A DNA stretch of 64,000 nt from Kappaphycus alvarezii (lineage: Eukaryota > Rhodophyta > Florideophyceae > Gigartinales > Solieriaceae), in NCBI GenBank assembly GCA_002205965.3, contig NADL03000523.1, forward strand, positions 930,001 through 994,000, given 5' to 3'. The notes under the pieces were generated by a model, which was not told where the DNA came from, did no database searches, and was given only the letters and a program-made list of their open reading frames with translations. Of the stretch, positions 9,199 to 18,438 are shown piece after piece (positions within the stretch are counted from its first letter, which is position 1; each line of letters starts with the position of its first letter). The position numbers and the translations under genes are program-made.

Positions 9199-11037
9199 TT
9201 ATTGTTCTTCTTCTGTTTCCGTTAGTGTTCGCTGTCCTATTGATAAAATGTAAGGTCTTTCAAACTGGTACGGATGCAACTGATTACCAATATGATGCTC
9301 CAAAAAGTAAGTTTGCATTACCGGTACCTCACTTTGTAGCATAGCCTCATATATTGATTTGATAACATCGAGGTGGGGTTGAATACATTCTTCCTCCATG
9401 ACTCTTCCGAATCTTCCAAGAGTGAAAAAATATATATGATATGCAAGCTCGTCTGGAAGATGCCGGAGGAATGGATGCCGATAAGAAAAGAAGACACGCA
9501 TCATCAAGAATGAATCTTCGTAAGATAATTGCGGTCCATGTAGCGCCCGAAAACATAAACAGATGCTTATCATGAAATAAGAAATGACCTGTGCATCGTT
9601 CGCGTCCTCAGAGATATTGCGCAAACAAAAAGATAATCTTCTTCTTCCAACTGTATGCAGAGCATGGTTGTGAAGGAGGGCTAGAGAGGAAGTTGTGGCG
9701 GGCTGTCGCGATGAATGGCCCCGACCAGTTCCTGATGTACTGGGACTTGAACTAGGTCCTCTTGAGGGACGACCAGAACCTCTTCTGGGCGGATTGTTGT
9801 CTCCCGAAGGTCCTCCTCGGTTCATCATCACTGCTTCGGGAGGATCTTCGCCACCCTCAATGTTCCCATTTTGTGGCGGGGAAACATAAGGTTCCCATGA
9901 GGGATATGGGACCAGTCGATATTCCATATCAGGGGGTAAGCTGTAACCTCTCAGTCGCACATCTTGGTTGTTCTTGAGAAATACGTAAATCGGACGGACA
10001 GTGTTCAGATACGTTTGCGACAAGTCTCCGATAGCTACTATTCCATACCTTCCTATAGAGTAATGATATATTACTTTCACAAACTCTGGACCTGCTTCCG
10101 TGAACCTTCCGTTTTGGAATGAAAATAGGACTCTTATTAATAGTCGGAAATCTTCTTGAGGTAGCAATGGTCCGTTCAATGTACGAAAACATAGGCATAT
10201 ATTAATATAGAAATGGATGATGACGTGGAGTTCGTAGTAGTCCCGCGTAATCGAGATGATCCATTCCCAGGCCCTTTTTCCTCCCATAGGAATCATTCTA
10301 TAGTTAAAGATGAGTATGCCCAGTGGTTGCGCATAGTCCTGTGTGAGAGGGAATTCTTCATGCCTCTGATGGTAAGGGATCAGACGACGTGCATGGATGG
10401 CCCTCCTTGATCTCCTCCCTGAGCTTGAACAGAGCTTATAATGCGGGTGTCTTTCCTCCGTGACGATGCAAGGATTCGAGTACTTTGTTTGGAAGGAAGG
10501 CCACTTTACAGCCTGCTGCATTGTCTTTCCATGTACTACAAGTACTTTAGAGCCGACTGAAAAGGTTTGGACTGGAGGCCCTTCATCCTTATTTCTTGTC
10601 TGTGTTAGCGCGCGGTGTGATCTCCAGCCTTCAGTGGCCAGTAGTTCGACTTCTCTACTCTCTTCATCAATAATACTTGTTTCCATTTCTCTCTGTAACA
10701 TTCTAGGAGCCCTTCCGTACATTAGCTCGAATGGTGAGCGTCCAATTAATCCTCTCCTTCGACGATAGCCGTATAAAACTTTTGGTAAGGCATCTTCCCA
10801 CTGGATTTCATTCTTCGACATAGTTTTCGATATTGCTCGTTTGATGGTTCCAACCATCCTCTCCGCTTTACAGTTTGACATAGGAGCGTATGCAAGAACT
10901 GTCTTCAGCTGAATCCCTTTCTCTTCCAAGAAACAAAGCAGTGAAGTTGCAGTAAAACAAAGAGCGTTATCCGAGATGATCCTTTTTGGAAGACCAAGCG
11001 GTTCAATTATTTCTTTTTCGATGAATCTCAGGACCAC
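9199..11037 (-). CDS. Gypsy integrase with duplicated C-terminal module
   Basis: This open piece of Pol begins inside the integrase core. I-I-S-D-N carries a catalytic Asp (about residue 23) and N-C-K-A-E-R-M carries the Glu (about 59). A GPY/F-like tail follows (about 158-222: S-V-G-S-K-V-L-V, K-Y-S-N-P-C-I-V, L-I-P-Y). The protein then runs on for nearly 390 residues. Residues 254-385 and 463-598 are two related modules sharing I-C-L-C-F-R-x-L-x-G-P, E-D, R-V-x-F-S and G-R-[YF]-G. A Gly/Pro/Ser/Arg-rich linker separates them. I recognise no known domain in them. Integrase homology (H-H-C-C zinc finger) also lies upstream, to about 11330. The element is a fossil. Confidence 0.8.
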   Translation of the reverse strand: MVLRFIEKEIIEPLGLPKRIISDNALCFTATSLLCFLEEKGIQLKTVLAYAPMSNCKAERMVGTIKRAISKTMSKNEIQWEDALPKVLYGYRRRRGLIGRSPFELMYGRAPRMLQREMETSIIDEESREVELLATEGWRSHRALTQTRNKDEGPPVQTFSVGSKVLVVHGKTMQQAVKWPSFQTKYSNPCIVTEERHPHYKLCSSSGRRSRRAIHARRLIPYHQRHEEFPLTQDYAQPLGILIFNYRMIPMGGKRAWEWIISITRDYYELHVIIHFYINICLCFRTLNGPLLPQEDFRLLIRVLFSFQNGRFTEAGPEFVKVIYHYSIGRYGIVAIGDLSQTYLNTVRPIYVFLKNNQDVRLRGYSLPPDMEYRLVPYPSWEPYVSPPQNGNIEGGEDPPEAVMMNRGGPSGDNNPPRRGSGRPSRGPSSSPSTSGTGRGHSSRQPATTSSLALLHNHALHTVGRRRLSFCLRNISEDANDAQVISYFMISICLCFRALHGPQLSYEDSFLMMRVFFSYRHPFLRHLPDELAYHIYFFTLGRFGRVMEEECIQPHLDVIKSIYEAMLQSEVPVMQTYFLEHHIGNQLHPYQFERPYILSIGQRTLTETEEEQ

Positions 11038-11325
11038 CTCAGCATTGGCCTCCTCAACTGCAACTGCTATTGGTCATCCAGTAAGATATTCCACCCCTAT
11101 AAGGAGATATTTGTTTCCGGAAGAGGTTTCCTTGAATGGGCCGGCAAAGTCAATTGAGAAGGTTTCAAAGAGACCGAAAACTGGAAAGCTTAGAGTTGTC
11201 TTATAATTTCGTATTGGAGTAAATATTTGACAGTTGTCGCAGCTTTTCACGAAATTATAGACGTCCTTATGGATATTGGGCCACCAGAATCTCTCCGTAA
11301 TGAATGTTTTGGTTGTTTCGAGATC

Positions 11326-12984
11326 TCAATGCCCTAACTGATCATGAAAAGTCCTCAAGATCTTGATTCTTTCTTTCAAAGGGGCCATTAGACGAGGACC
11401 TGCTTTAGTGTGTCGGAAGAGTTTCCCATTCCACAATGTAAAAGCCTTTTGGTTCCTGCGCACCCAATTTCTGTGTTCGAGATCAACCTTTCTCATTTCT
11501 AGTCCATCAAGGAATTTAATAAGTCCGTGAATATAAGCTTCGTACTCGTTGCCGATCGGCACTTGCACCTCGGCAACTCCGACGATGTCCTCGGAAGCTT
11601 TTTCATTTGGAATCAGTGGATCCCTCAAGCGGGATAGGTAATCGGCAGGCTGATTATTGCGTCCGGGCCTAAACACAATTTCAAACCGATGTTCTGCGAA
11701 AATGTCGAGCCATAGAGCTAAGCGGTGATGTACATCTTTCTTTTGGAATGATGTCTTAAGTGCCTGGTGATCAGTTATCAAGACAAATTTCTCGAGTGAT
11801 AAAAGGTAAAGACGAAACTTTTTCAGTGCGAAGACGACAGCTAGCGCTTCTTTCTCGCAGACTGAGTATCTATTTTCCGCATCATTCAGAGTGCGACTTG
11901 CGAATTGAACAGGGTTTAGTCCTCCGTTTACATCTTTTTGGGACAAAACGGCACCCAAAGACCGTTCTGATGCACCTGTTTCCACAACAAATGGTCTCTT
12001 GAAATCTGGGTATATGAGGACTGGGGGGAAACATAGCTTATCTTTAAGCTCCTCAAATGCAGTTTGTATTTCCTTGTTCCAGTAAAATTTTCCGTTCTTC
12101 GTAGTGCTGGCATGTAACGGTGCTGCGGTCTTGGCGAGATCTTTGATAAATCTTCTGTAATATGAGGCCAGTCCTAAGAAGCTTCGAACCTCCGTCTTTG
12201 AAGCGGGCCTGGGTGCCAACTTGATTTTTTTCGTTTTCTCTGGATCCACTTTAATTCCCTCTTGATCGACGATATGACCGAGTAATTGGATAGACGTTTT
12301 CGCAAAGAAGCATTTGCTTAACTTAATTTTCAGGCTGTACGCATCTATTCTCTCCACCACAGTCTTGACATGCGATATGTGCTGATCCAAGGTTTTTGAG
12401 AATATCACCACATCATCGATATAAACTCTTGCAAATGGAAGTCCTTTCAAAACCTCGTTCATCATTCTTTGGAATGTAGCTGGGGCATTCATGAGACCAA
12501 AAGACATCACTTCGAACCTGAATGTACCGGCTTTGCTGGTAAAAGTTGTTATTTCCTTACATTTTTCATCTAATGGAATCTGCCAATAACCAGTGTAAAG
12601 ATCAGTTGAGGTGAAGTATCTCCCGTCCTTCAAGTCCTGGAGGATTTCCTCCATATTTGGAATCGGAAATCGATCCGGCATCATTCTCTGGTTCAGTTGT
12701 CGGTAATCGACGCAGAAGCAAAGTTTTCCATCTTACTTTGGTGCAACCACAACTGGAAATGACCACGGGGATGAAACTGGCCGAATAATATCATTTTCTA
12801 GCATACTTGTAACATTCTCTGAGATAAATCGGTCATATTTTGGCGTTTGACGTCTAGGCCTGTGGTAAATTGGTTGAGTATCAGTAAGTTCAAATGAGTG
12901 AGTTACCGGTACACTTGCTTGTCTTAGATCTGAAACGCTCCATGCAATTACTTCGGAAGATGTTAACATGTCGGATATTTTCAT
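11326..12984 (-). CDS. Gypsy reverse transcriptase and RNase H region
   Basis: Clear Ty3/gypsy motifs appear in order: R-P-V-S-S-P-W-S-F-P-V-V-V-A-P-K, D-L-Y-T-G-Y-W-Q-I-P, F-G-L-M-N-A-P-A-T-F-Q, the catalytic Y-I-D-D-V-V-I-F-S, then L-G-H-I-V and F-L-G-L-A-S-Y-Y-R-R-F-I. RNase H follows, with T-G-A-S-E-R-S-L-G-A-V-L-S-Q, E-K-E-A-L-A-V-V-F-A and D-H-Q-A-L, and the start of the integrase finger (F-H-D-Q-L-G-H). The main open piece is 11326-12684. It acts on the element's own RNA inside virus-like particles. It is part of the fossil at 7774-15819. Confidence 0.9.
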
Positions 12985-13304
12985 TGAGGCGGGGGCTGGA
13001 AGGTGCTGTACTTTTTCTTGAATTTATGCCATTTGGCGCTGGTCTTCTTCTCGAGCCCCTCCCTCCAAATTTTGAAGGACCTCTTCAGGCGTGCTCACAT
13101 CTTCAGATATGGAATTCGATATATTCCTGTTTTCCTTGCAATTGCAATCTTCTTTCATGCTCCGAATTCCGTCCTTTGATTCGATATTATCGCAAAAAGA
13201 AACACATTCAGGTGTCACACGTACCCTAGAATTCCAGTCTTCATCTATTTCTATCTATTTCATAACCCAGAATCATAAATGTCCCATGCAATGTTCATTA
13301 TCCC

Positions 13305-14042
13305 CTAAGCGTACCCTTCTCCACTTCCGAAAGTGTTAGTTGGTTCGGAATCTTCGCTGTCATAGCTAGAAGTGAAATCTTCACTGTCCGTTTCTTTTAA
13401 ATCTGCCGGATGTGTACTTTTTTCGAAATCCAGGGGCATCTTCACGGTTCTACCGTCAACATTAACTGAAACGATTTGGTTGCCCAAGTCAATGCAGGTC
13501 CCGAGTCTTTCCATGGTAGGGCAGCCAATGATTGCATCGAAAGGGAGACCAGGCATGACAAGAAAGTCTACATCAACTTTAGAGTCCCCAAAGAACACTG
13601 AAACCTTGTCAACAGTGCCCATGCATTTTGATACGGTTCCATCCGCCACAGTTATTCTTCGAGTAGTTGGAATAATTTCAAGACCTAGATCTGTCACCAA
13701 AGTTTCTGAAATGAGGTTTGTAACAGCGCCCGAATCGAACAGAGCTTGGATTTTCATTCCCAATACTTTGACTGGTACCAGCTTAAGACGTCTTGGTGCT
13801 GTCGAGGCCGATTGAAGAAACAGTTTCTTACCCTTAGCGGACTTATTAGACCTAATAAGTTTTTCGAGTTCGTTTCTCGCGTCCTCTGCGTTGCCCCTCA
13901 AAAGTTGACCAAAAGTTATCCCAGTTGGGGCTGATGCAAGCTCAGCCACCAAATTGTACTTCTTCACATATTCTAGTACGTCCTTCGGGATATTCTTAAA
14001 TTTCTTGCTCTTTTTCGTCTTTTTGGCCGGAGTGACTCCCAC
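13305..14042 (-). CDS. Gypsy aspartic protease region
   Basis: The retropepsin signature A-L-F-D-S-G-A-V-T-N-L-I-S sits near residue 105, followed by I-T-V-A-D-G-T and G-L-P-F-D-A-I-I-G-C as the second hydrophobic-Gly motif. The stretch before it holds T-F-G-Q-L-L-R-G, a linker seen in some gypsy Pol proteins. The region lies in the same frame as gag. It would process the Gag-Pol polyprotein. Confidence 0.85.
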   Translation of the reverse strand: MGVTPAKKTKKSKKFKNIPKDVLEYVKKYNLVAELASAPTGITFGQLLRGNAEDARNELEKLIRSNKSAKGKKLFLQSASTAPRRLKLVPVKVLGMKIQALFDSGAVTNLISETLVTDLGLEIIPTTRRITVADGTVSKCMGTVDKVSVFFGDSKVDVDFLVMPGLPFDAIIGCPTMERLGTCIDLGNQIVSVNVDGRTVKMPLDFEKSTHPADLKETDSEDFTSSYDSEDSEPTNTFGSGEGYA

Positions 14043-14099
14043 TCCTGGAACAACTTGATCAGACCTCTTGGTTCGAGGAGGTACAGGTGCTGGGATATG

Positions 14100-15176
14100 T
14101 TACAGCATTACATAATCTAGCCTAGGTTTTTTCGATAAAATGTTCCCTTCCCCATCCCTTTTTGTCAAATTGACTTGACTGATTTCTTCAGCGATGGATA
14201 CGTTACCGGCATCCGTCAACTTCTGATCCTTTCTGTTTTGTAAGATTTTCATCTCTGGTCCTGACTCGCTCCTTGCGTCCGATAAATTTGCTCTTCTGTT
14301 GTCTTTAGACCAGCAGTTACTTTCATGATGCCCATATCGACCGCACATTCCACAAGGAGTGCTTCTATGTGGATTATCAGGACACCCTTTTTTAAAGTGT
14401 CCAGGCTTGTGACAGTAGGAACAGACTTCTGCGGCCTTGAGGACCCCAGACTGGTTCTTCTTAATGGTAAGAGTAAGGCTTTCCAACTGCGAGGTTATCA
14501 TGTCAAGTCGATTATCGAATCGGGTTTCCAACCTTTCTTCCAAGTTTTTGACATCGCTCCTGACTGATTCCAATGCTGCTGAGCTAATAGCCAGTCTTTG
14601 ATAATTCTTTTCAGGATTTACTATCGGCATAGATGTACGGGTTTCCCTCGGTATTTCACTTAGTGACTGAAATGTCTCCGAATTTTTGACAAATTCTACT
14701 ATGGTACCCTTCAGTTCATTAAAAGTGTGAGGGTCCTTGATGAGGAGGAAATCGGAGAGCCGCTTATCCCCCATCGCCGCCTTACGCAGCATTCCGTACT
14801 TGGCTTGGGCGTTGAACCCAACCTTTTCATAGAGATCACACAAGTATACCAATGAGCTTAACAAATCGTCGAAGTTGAGCCGGGCCTCTATGGCGGTACG
14901 AATCATCTCATCTGGTTCTACCTCCTTAGCATACTCTTTCACAAGCCACTCGCATACCTCACCGAAGTTACGCCCATTCCTGTTAAGAGACCACCCGTTG
15001 ATAAACTTGGCCTTATATTTGTGCTTTGCATCACCATGAAGATAGGCGAATATATTTTCGGCCTTCTCTTCATCGCTCTTCCCACGCATCACAACGTTGA
15101 CATATGTATAGAGAAACTCCTCAACGTCTTCATTCTTGCCCCCTGTGAACGTTATACGAGCAGCATTGAGATCCAT
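14100..15176 (-). CDS. Gypsy Gag
   Basis: This is an open piece of 358 codons from an ATG at 15176, about 55 bp after the 5' LTR. The N-terminal two-thirds is a helical capsid-like region, with E-D-V-E-E-F-L-Y-T-Y-V-N-V and G-W-S-L-N-R-N. A short coiled region follows (about 207-245). Two zinc knuckles come next, C-S-Y-C-H-K-P-G-H-F-K-K-G-C and C-G-M-C-G-R-Y-G-H-H-E-S-N-C (about 263-295). It would coat and package element RNA. A decayed homologue lies at 35066-35570 on the plus strand. Part of the fossil. Confidence 0.85.
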   Translation of the reverse strand: MDLNAARITFTGGKNEDVEEFLYTYVNVVMRGKSDEEKAENIFAYLHGDAKHKYKAKFINGWSLNRNGRNFGEVCEWLVKEYAKEVEPDEMIRTAIEARLNFDDLLSSLVYLCDLYEKVGFNAQAKYGMLRKAAMGDKRLSDFLLIKDPHTFNELKGTIVEFVKNSETFQSLSEIPRETRTSMPIVNPEKNYQRLAISSAALESVRSDVKNLEERLETRFDNRLDMITSQLESLTLTIKKNQSGVLKAAEVCSYCHKPGHFKKGCPDNPHRSTPCGMCGRYGHHESNCWSKDNRRANLSDARSESGPEMKILQNRKDQKLTDAGNVSIAEEISQVNLTKRDGEGNILSKKPRLDYVML

Positions 15177-15231
15177 GATTACAGCAAAGAAATCCTCCCG
15201 AAGTGTTCCCTAATACTGCTCAACTCGAATA

Positions 15232-15819
15232 CCACCCAGTCCTCCTCTTCATCCTCCTCATCCTCTTCTTCCTCTAATTCCTCTTCTCCCTCCTCTTCCT
15301 CTAACTCCTCTTCTCCCTCCTCCTCTGCCTCTTCTGCCTGCTCGAAGCAGTTACGGCGGACCCACTCCCGAACGCGTTCCCGGTCCAACCTTCTACAGTA
15401 ATCATTGTAGTCGGTTGGACCATTTGCCATCAGGACCAAAGCGTTGAGTGGACGACAGCCTCGGGATGACTTGGTGATGGTGAGGGAAGGGCGGAGGTTG
15501 GTCATGTTAAGGGCTAAAGGAAGGGGTGAGCCGATGGGGTAGTTGATGGCGGGGGGTTGCCTCAACGACGTCGACTTCGAAGTTTAAATACTGCGACGTC
15601 TTCGAAAAGTATGTCGACCTTGGACGTGTACAGTAATGACAACTATTAATGACACTGTGTCTTAAAATAAAAAATCAACTCATGAATTTGCCACACTCAT
15701 CCAAATTAAAAATATCTTGCAAATTCAGAAACTGTAAAAATATCTTCCAAATCCAGATACTGTATCCAAATTTGGTCCTCCTCTAGATTTTTTTTCGTGT
15801 GCAAATTTTGCGCACATCA
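15232..15819 (-). repeat. 5' LTR of the gypsy element (part that pairs)
   Basis: Bases 15232-15819 match 8578-9165 almost perfectly and end in the same CACATCA terminus. It contains the TATTTAAA box (15583-15590) and the N-terminal piece of the acidic ORF (ATG at 15505). The bases after it on the minus strand, TGGTATTCGAGTTGAGC, start with TGG like a primer binding site, but I cannot name the tRNA. Confidence 0.8.
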
Positions 15820-15931
15820 ACTTCCCCATTACTGTGTCGGTATGCCCTTTTTGAATTGATTGCGGTTGTCTGGAAAACCATGGGATAGACCGGATATATC
15901 TTCCAAGAGTAAAACACCCAAACCTTTTCCC
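15820..15931. other. Unassigned insert between gypsy LTR and LINE
   Basis: These 112 bp belong neither to the LTR nor to the LINE frame. The last 30 bp, CTTCCAAGAGTAAAACACCC and neighbours, recur near 4627-4690 (inverse) and 50481-50505. This may be the end of an unrecognised element into which the gypsy element jumped. Confidence 0.35.
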
Positions 15932-17369
15932 TACGGAAAGGCTGTTCAAGCTTTGCGCTCGCTAGGCGTCCTACCAGCTACCAGTGTGGTAGTCGATGCC
16001 CTTGCCGATAAATATCCCCAGCAGGCCCCCGATGAAACAACTCTAGTCAGCGGAACATCTTCTACCCACTACAGTTTCCGACCGATCACTAAAGACGAAG
16101 TCCTTGGCGCTATCAGGGCTTTTAAACCAAGATCCTCTCCCGGAGGCTCAGGTCTAAAGCATTCCCACCTGTTAGAATTGCTAAGATGTCCATCCTCATC
16201 GGGTAATTCCGGCTTTTTTGCAGCTCTTACGAGACTTGTTAATGTTTTAGCAACTGGAAAAGCGCCAGCCGTTCTCGCTTCTTGTATCGCTGGTGCTCCA
16301 CTAACCCCGTTGGCGGAGAAGGACATGTCGTCTAGGCCAATCGCCTTTGGGAATCCGCTGCGCAGGTTGTTCGGTAGGTAGCTGCTTAATGAAGCGAGTG
16401 TCCCAGAAGGCGTCAGACTACCTCCAACCTCTCCAGGTGGGTACCGCCACAAAGTCGGGTGGCGACACAGTCGTGCACGGAATCCGACGATTCGTTCAGG
16501 AGTACGGCAGTGACCCAGCATATGGGTTATTGACTGTCGATCTCAAGAAAGGTTTTAATATGTGTAGCAGGCCCGCTTTTCTGACCGCGGTGAGACAGCT
16601 ATTCCCAGAGTTACAGCCTTGGGTCTCATATTGCTATGAAAACGAGCCCGCGTTCCTGTGGATAGGTAGTCACACAATAAGAAGCCTCTGCGGGACCCAA
16701 CAGGGAGACAACCTTGGAGGCCTCCTCTCCGACCTGGTGCTGCACCCTATTATCCTCAAAATACAAGAACTCTTCAGTTCAGAGGAAGGGGAGAACAGAG
16801 ATTTGGCAAAGTTGTTACTTCAACCGTGGTACCATGATGACCGGTACATTATCGGGCGCCACGACCAACTCGTCAAAGCCATCGAAGTAATTCGCTCCGT
16901 GGATGCTTAAGGCCGAGGACTATACTTGTCGCTGCCGAAGTGCACCGTCTGGTGGCCTACAGCCCCTCCAGGGTCAGTACAGAGTCTCTGCCCAGACGGG
17001 ATTAAGCAAGAGTACAGCGAGGGTACTTCCGTCCTGAACGCCCCTGTCGATACTAAGGAATACACCACACGGTCCTTTACGAACCATGTATTATCTCTCA
17101 GACGATCCCTCGAGACCATTGCTGATCTTGAGAATAGGCAAGTTGCATTCCAGCTACTGCCTAACTGTTTTGGCGTTTGCAAAGTAGGCTATTTGTTGCG
17201 GGTAGTGCCCCCGTCTTGCACCGGAGAAGGAGCGGAAGAGTTCGACAGGATGATGGAGGACTGTGTTCGAAAATTAGCAGGGGGAGTACTGGATTCGGAA
17301 GTATTCCGAGATCTCCAGCTGCCGGTCACACCCAAGGACAGGTCGGTGCAAAGTGTTCCTGTGAAATAA
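15932..17369 (+). pseudogene. LINE copy D, reverse transcriptase part
   Basis: The LINE frame resumes at Y-G-K-A-V-Q-A-L. RT blocks appear in order: F-K-P-R-S-S-P-G-G-S-G-L-K (about 16120), S-R-P-I-A-F-G-N-P-L-R-R-L (16333), V-D-L-K-K-G-F-N (16537), Q-Q-G-D-N-L-G-G-L-L-S-D-L (16698) and the catalytic W-Y-H-D-D-R-Y-I-I-G (about 16825). The thumb-like region K-C-T-V-W-W-P to L-Q-L-P-V follows, to 17369. A frame change lies near 16380 and an in-frame stop at about 16908, so it is dead. The fingerprint matches an RLE-type LINE and the same family as copies A, E and F. It would reverse transcribe LINE RNA at the cut target. Confidence 0.85.
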
Positions 17370-17899
17370 TGCCTTGCACCTTCGAAATGTGATCGGTTTA
17401 CAGCCAATATATCTGTAAAAGTAAGCGGACCCCCTGTTTTATCGCTTCGAAACTGGCCACATATCGCGACTGGTGAAAGGTCTTACGAACTCCTTGACGA
17501 TGGCGAACGCCGCCGGATTCCAGCCTTTATCGTTGAAATGAGGTCAGGAACTATTCTGCTTGTGTCTGACAATTCAGCGAGAAACTCTAGTACTTCCGAT
17601 TCTTCGCGATAGTTGCGTTGGAGCTCTTCGATGGGTTGAATCTCTCCGCTCTGGAAGAGGATGGGGCAAGGGATTGAAGGAAGCTACGGAAAAGTAGTTC
17701 GTACTATCGAAAGCTCCCATTGCCCTGATGTCCATTCCTGTCCTGTGTTGGAAGAGTAATCAAATATCAATGAATGGAAGTCGCGAGGCCCTTACAATGC
17801 CATTGCCTAGAAGGGTCACCTGTTTGTTACAACGAGAACTGCACTCGCAGTTGTTGTAAAAGTGCTGATTTTGGTCCCCGTACATGTATCGGGGGGGTG
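17370..17899. other. Unassigned, possible LINE continuation
   Basis: This region should hold the post-RT and endonuclease part of LINE copy D. I cannot find its zinc-knuckle or P-F-V-N-P-L motifs, so the copy probably ends near here. Confidence 0.3.
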
Positions 17900-17943
17900 T
17901 GATGGGGTAGTTTACTTCGTCGTCTGACACTTCTAGCGAGGGG
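17900..17943 (+). repeat. Inverted repeat, left arm, outside the copia element
   Basis: TGATGGGGTA and GTCGTCTGACACTTCTAGCG recur in reverse complement at 23076-23143. Similarity may extend into the next 20 bp (GGAGTTT.GAGA). This looks like the terminal inverted repeat of a small DNA transposon into which the copia element inserted. Confidence 0.55.
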
Positions 17944-18129
17944 AATTAGTTTATATCTAAACGGAGTTTAGAGAGAAGGAAAGGAGAAAACTGAAAAAGG
18001 TCTGTGCCTCCGTGACCCTGGGTATTCAGCATTTCAAGACACCCTGCCTTTGGACAAGGAGTACTGAAGGAGAATCAAGGGATTTGGGAGAAGAATTTAG
18101 TTCTTCTGTTTTAACAATTATTAGGTTTA

Positions 18130-18425
18130 TCGGAATATTCGTCACTCCACACAGGGCTACAACAGGGTTGTTAGTCACCGACGCAGTTGAATTTGATGCA
18201 AGTTACTCTCACTAGTATTTGACTTTTTTCAGGTTATCACTTCCTTCACTTTTCGTGGGTTCTCAGTGTAGTATCAGCTTATATACTATTCGTGACAACT
18301 TCTGTTGATGTGATCCAGCTCAGTAGATCACGTACAGCTCACACAATAAATATACAATGATGCGTTGCCTGTACACCTCTAGACTTAATCTGATAATCAC
18401 ATACACTTGTATGAGTCATCTATCA
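18130..18425 (-). repeat. 3' LTR of the copia element
   Basis: It matches 22522-22844 along its length, sharing ATATTCGTCACTCCAC, GATCCAGCTCAGTAGATCAC and the GAGTCAT.TATCA terminus. Confidence 0.85.
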
Positions 18426-18437
18426 TGCCCCCTCAGA
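18426..18437 (-). other. Polypurine tract of the copia element
   Basis: On the minus strand, CTGAGGGGGGCA directly precedes the LTR start TGATAGATG. A G-run against the 3' LTR is typical of copia plus-strand priming. Confidence 0.7.
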
Positions 18438-18438
18438 T

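Larger units (their letters stand above)
7774..15819 (-). mobile_element. Ty3/gypsy LTR retrotransposon, nearly whole
   Basis: The order on the minus strand is LTR (15232-15819), gag, protease, reverse transcriptase, RNase H, integrase with a GPY/F-like tail, an extra duplicated module, a purine-rich tract, and LTR (7774-9165). The alignable LTR parts differ at about 2 of 588 bases by eye, so the insertion is young. The two LTRs pair over only that length; the 3' LTR is about 1.39 kb and ends TGACAGG...CACATCA. Flanking 5-mers do not match (CCAAA and ACTTC), which suggests rearrangement or recombination after insertion. The element is broken by a handful of changes, perhaps three to five, but its parts are well preserved. 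Gag and protease share a frame, a layout some LTR elements use with stop read-through. Confidence 0.9.

Noticed and set aside
15213-15234. TGGTATTCGAGTTGAGC after the gypsy 5' LTR as a named tRNA primer site.
   Set aside because: It starts with TGG, but the complement does not form a convincing tRNA 3' end, so I name no tRNA.
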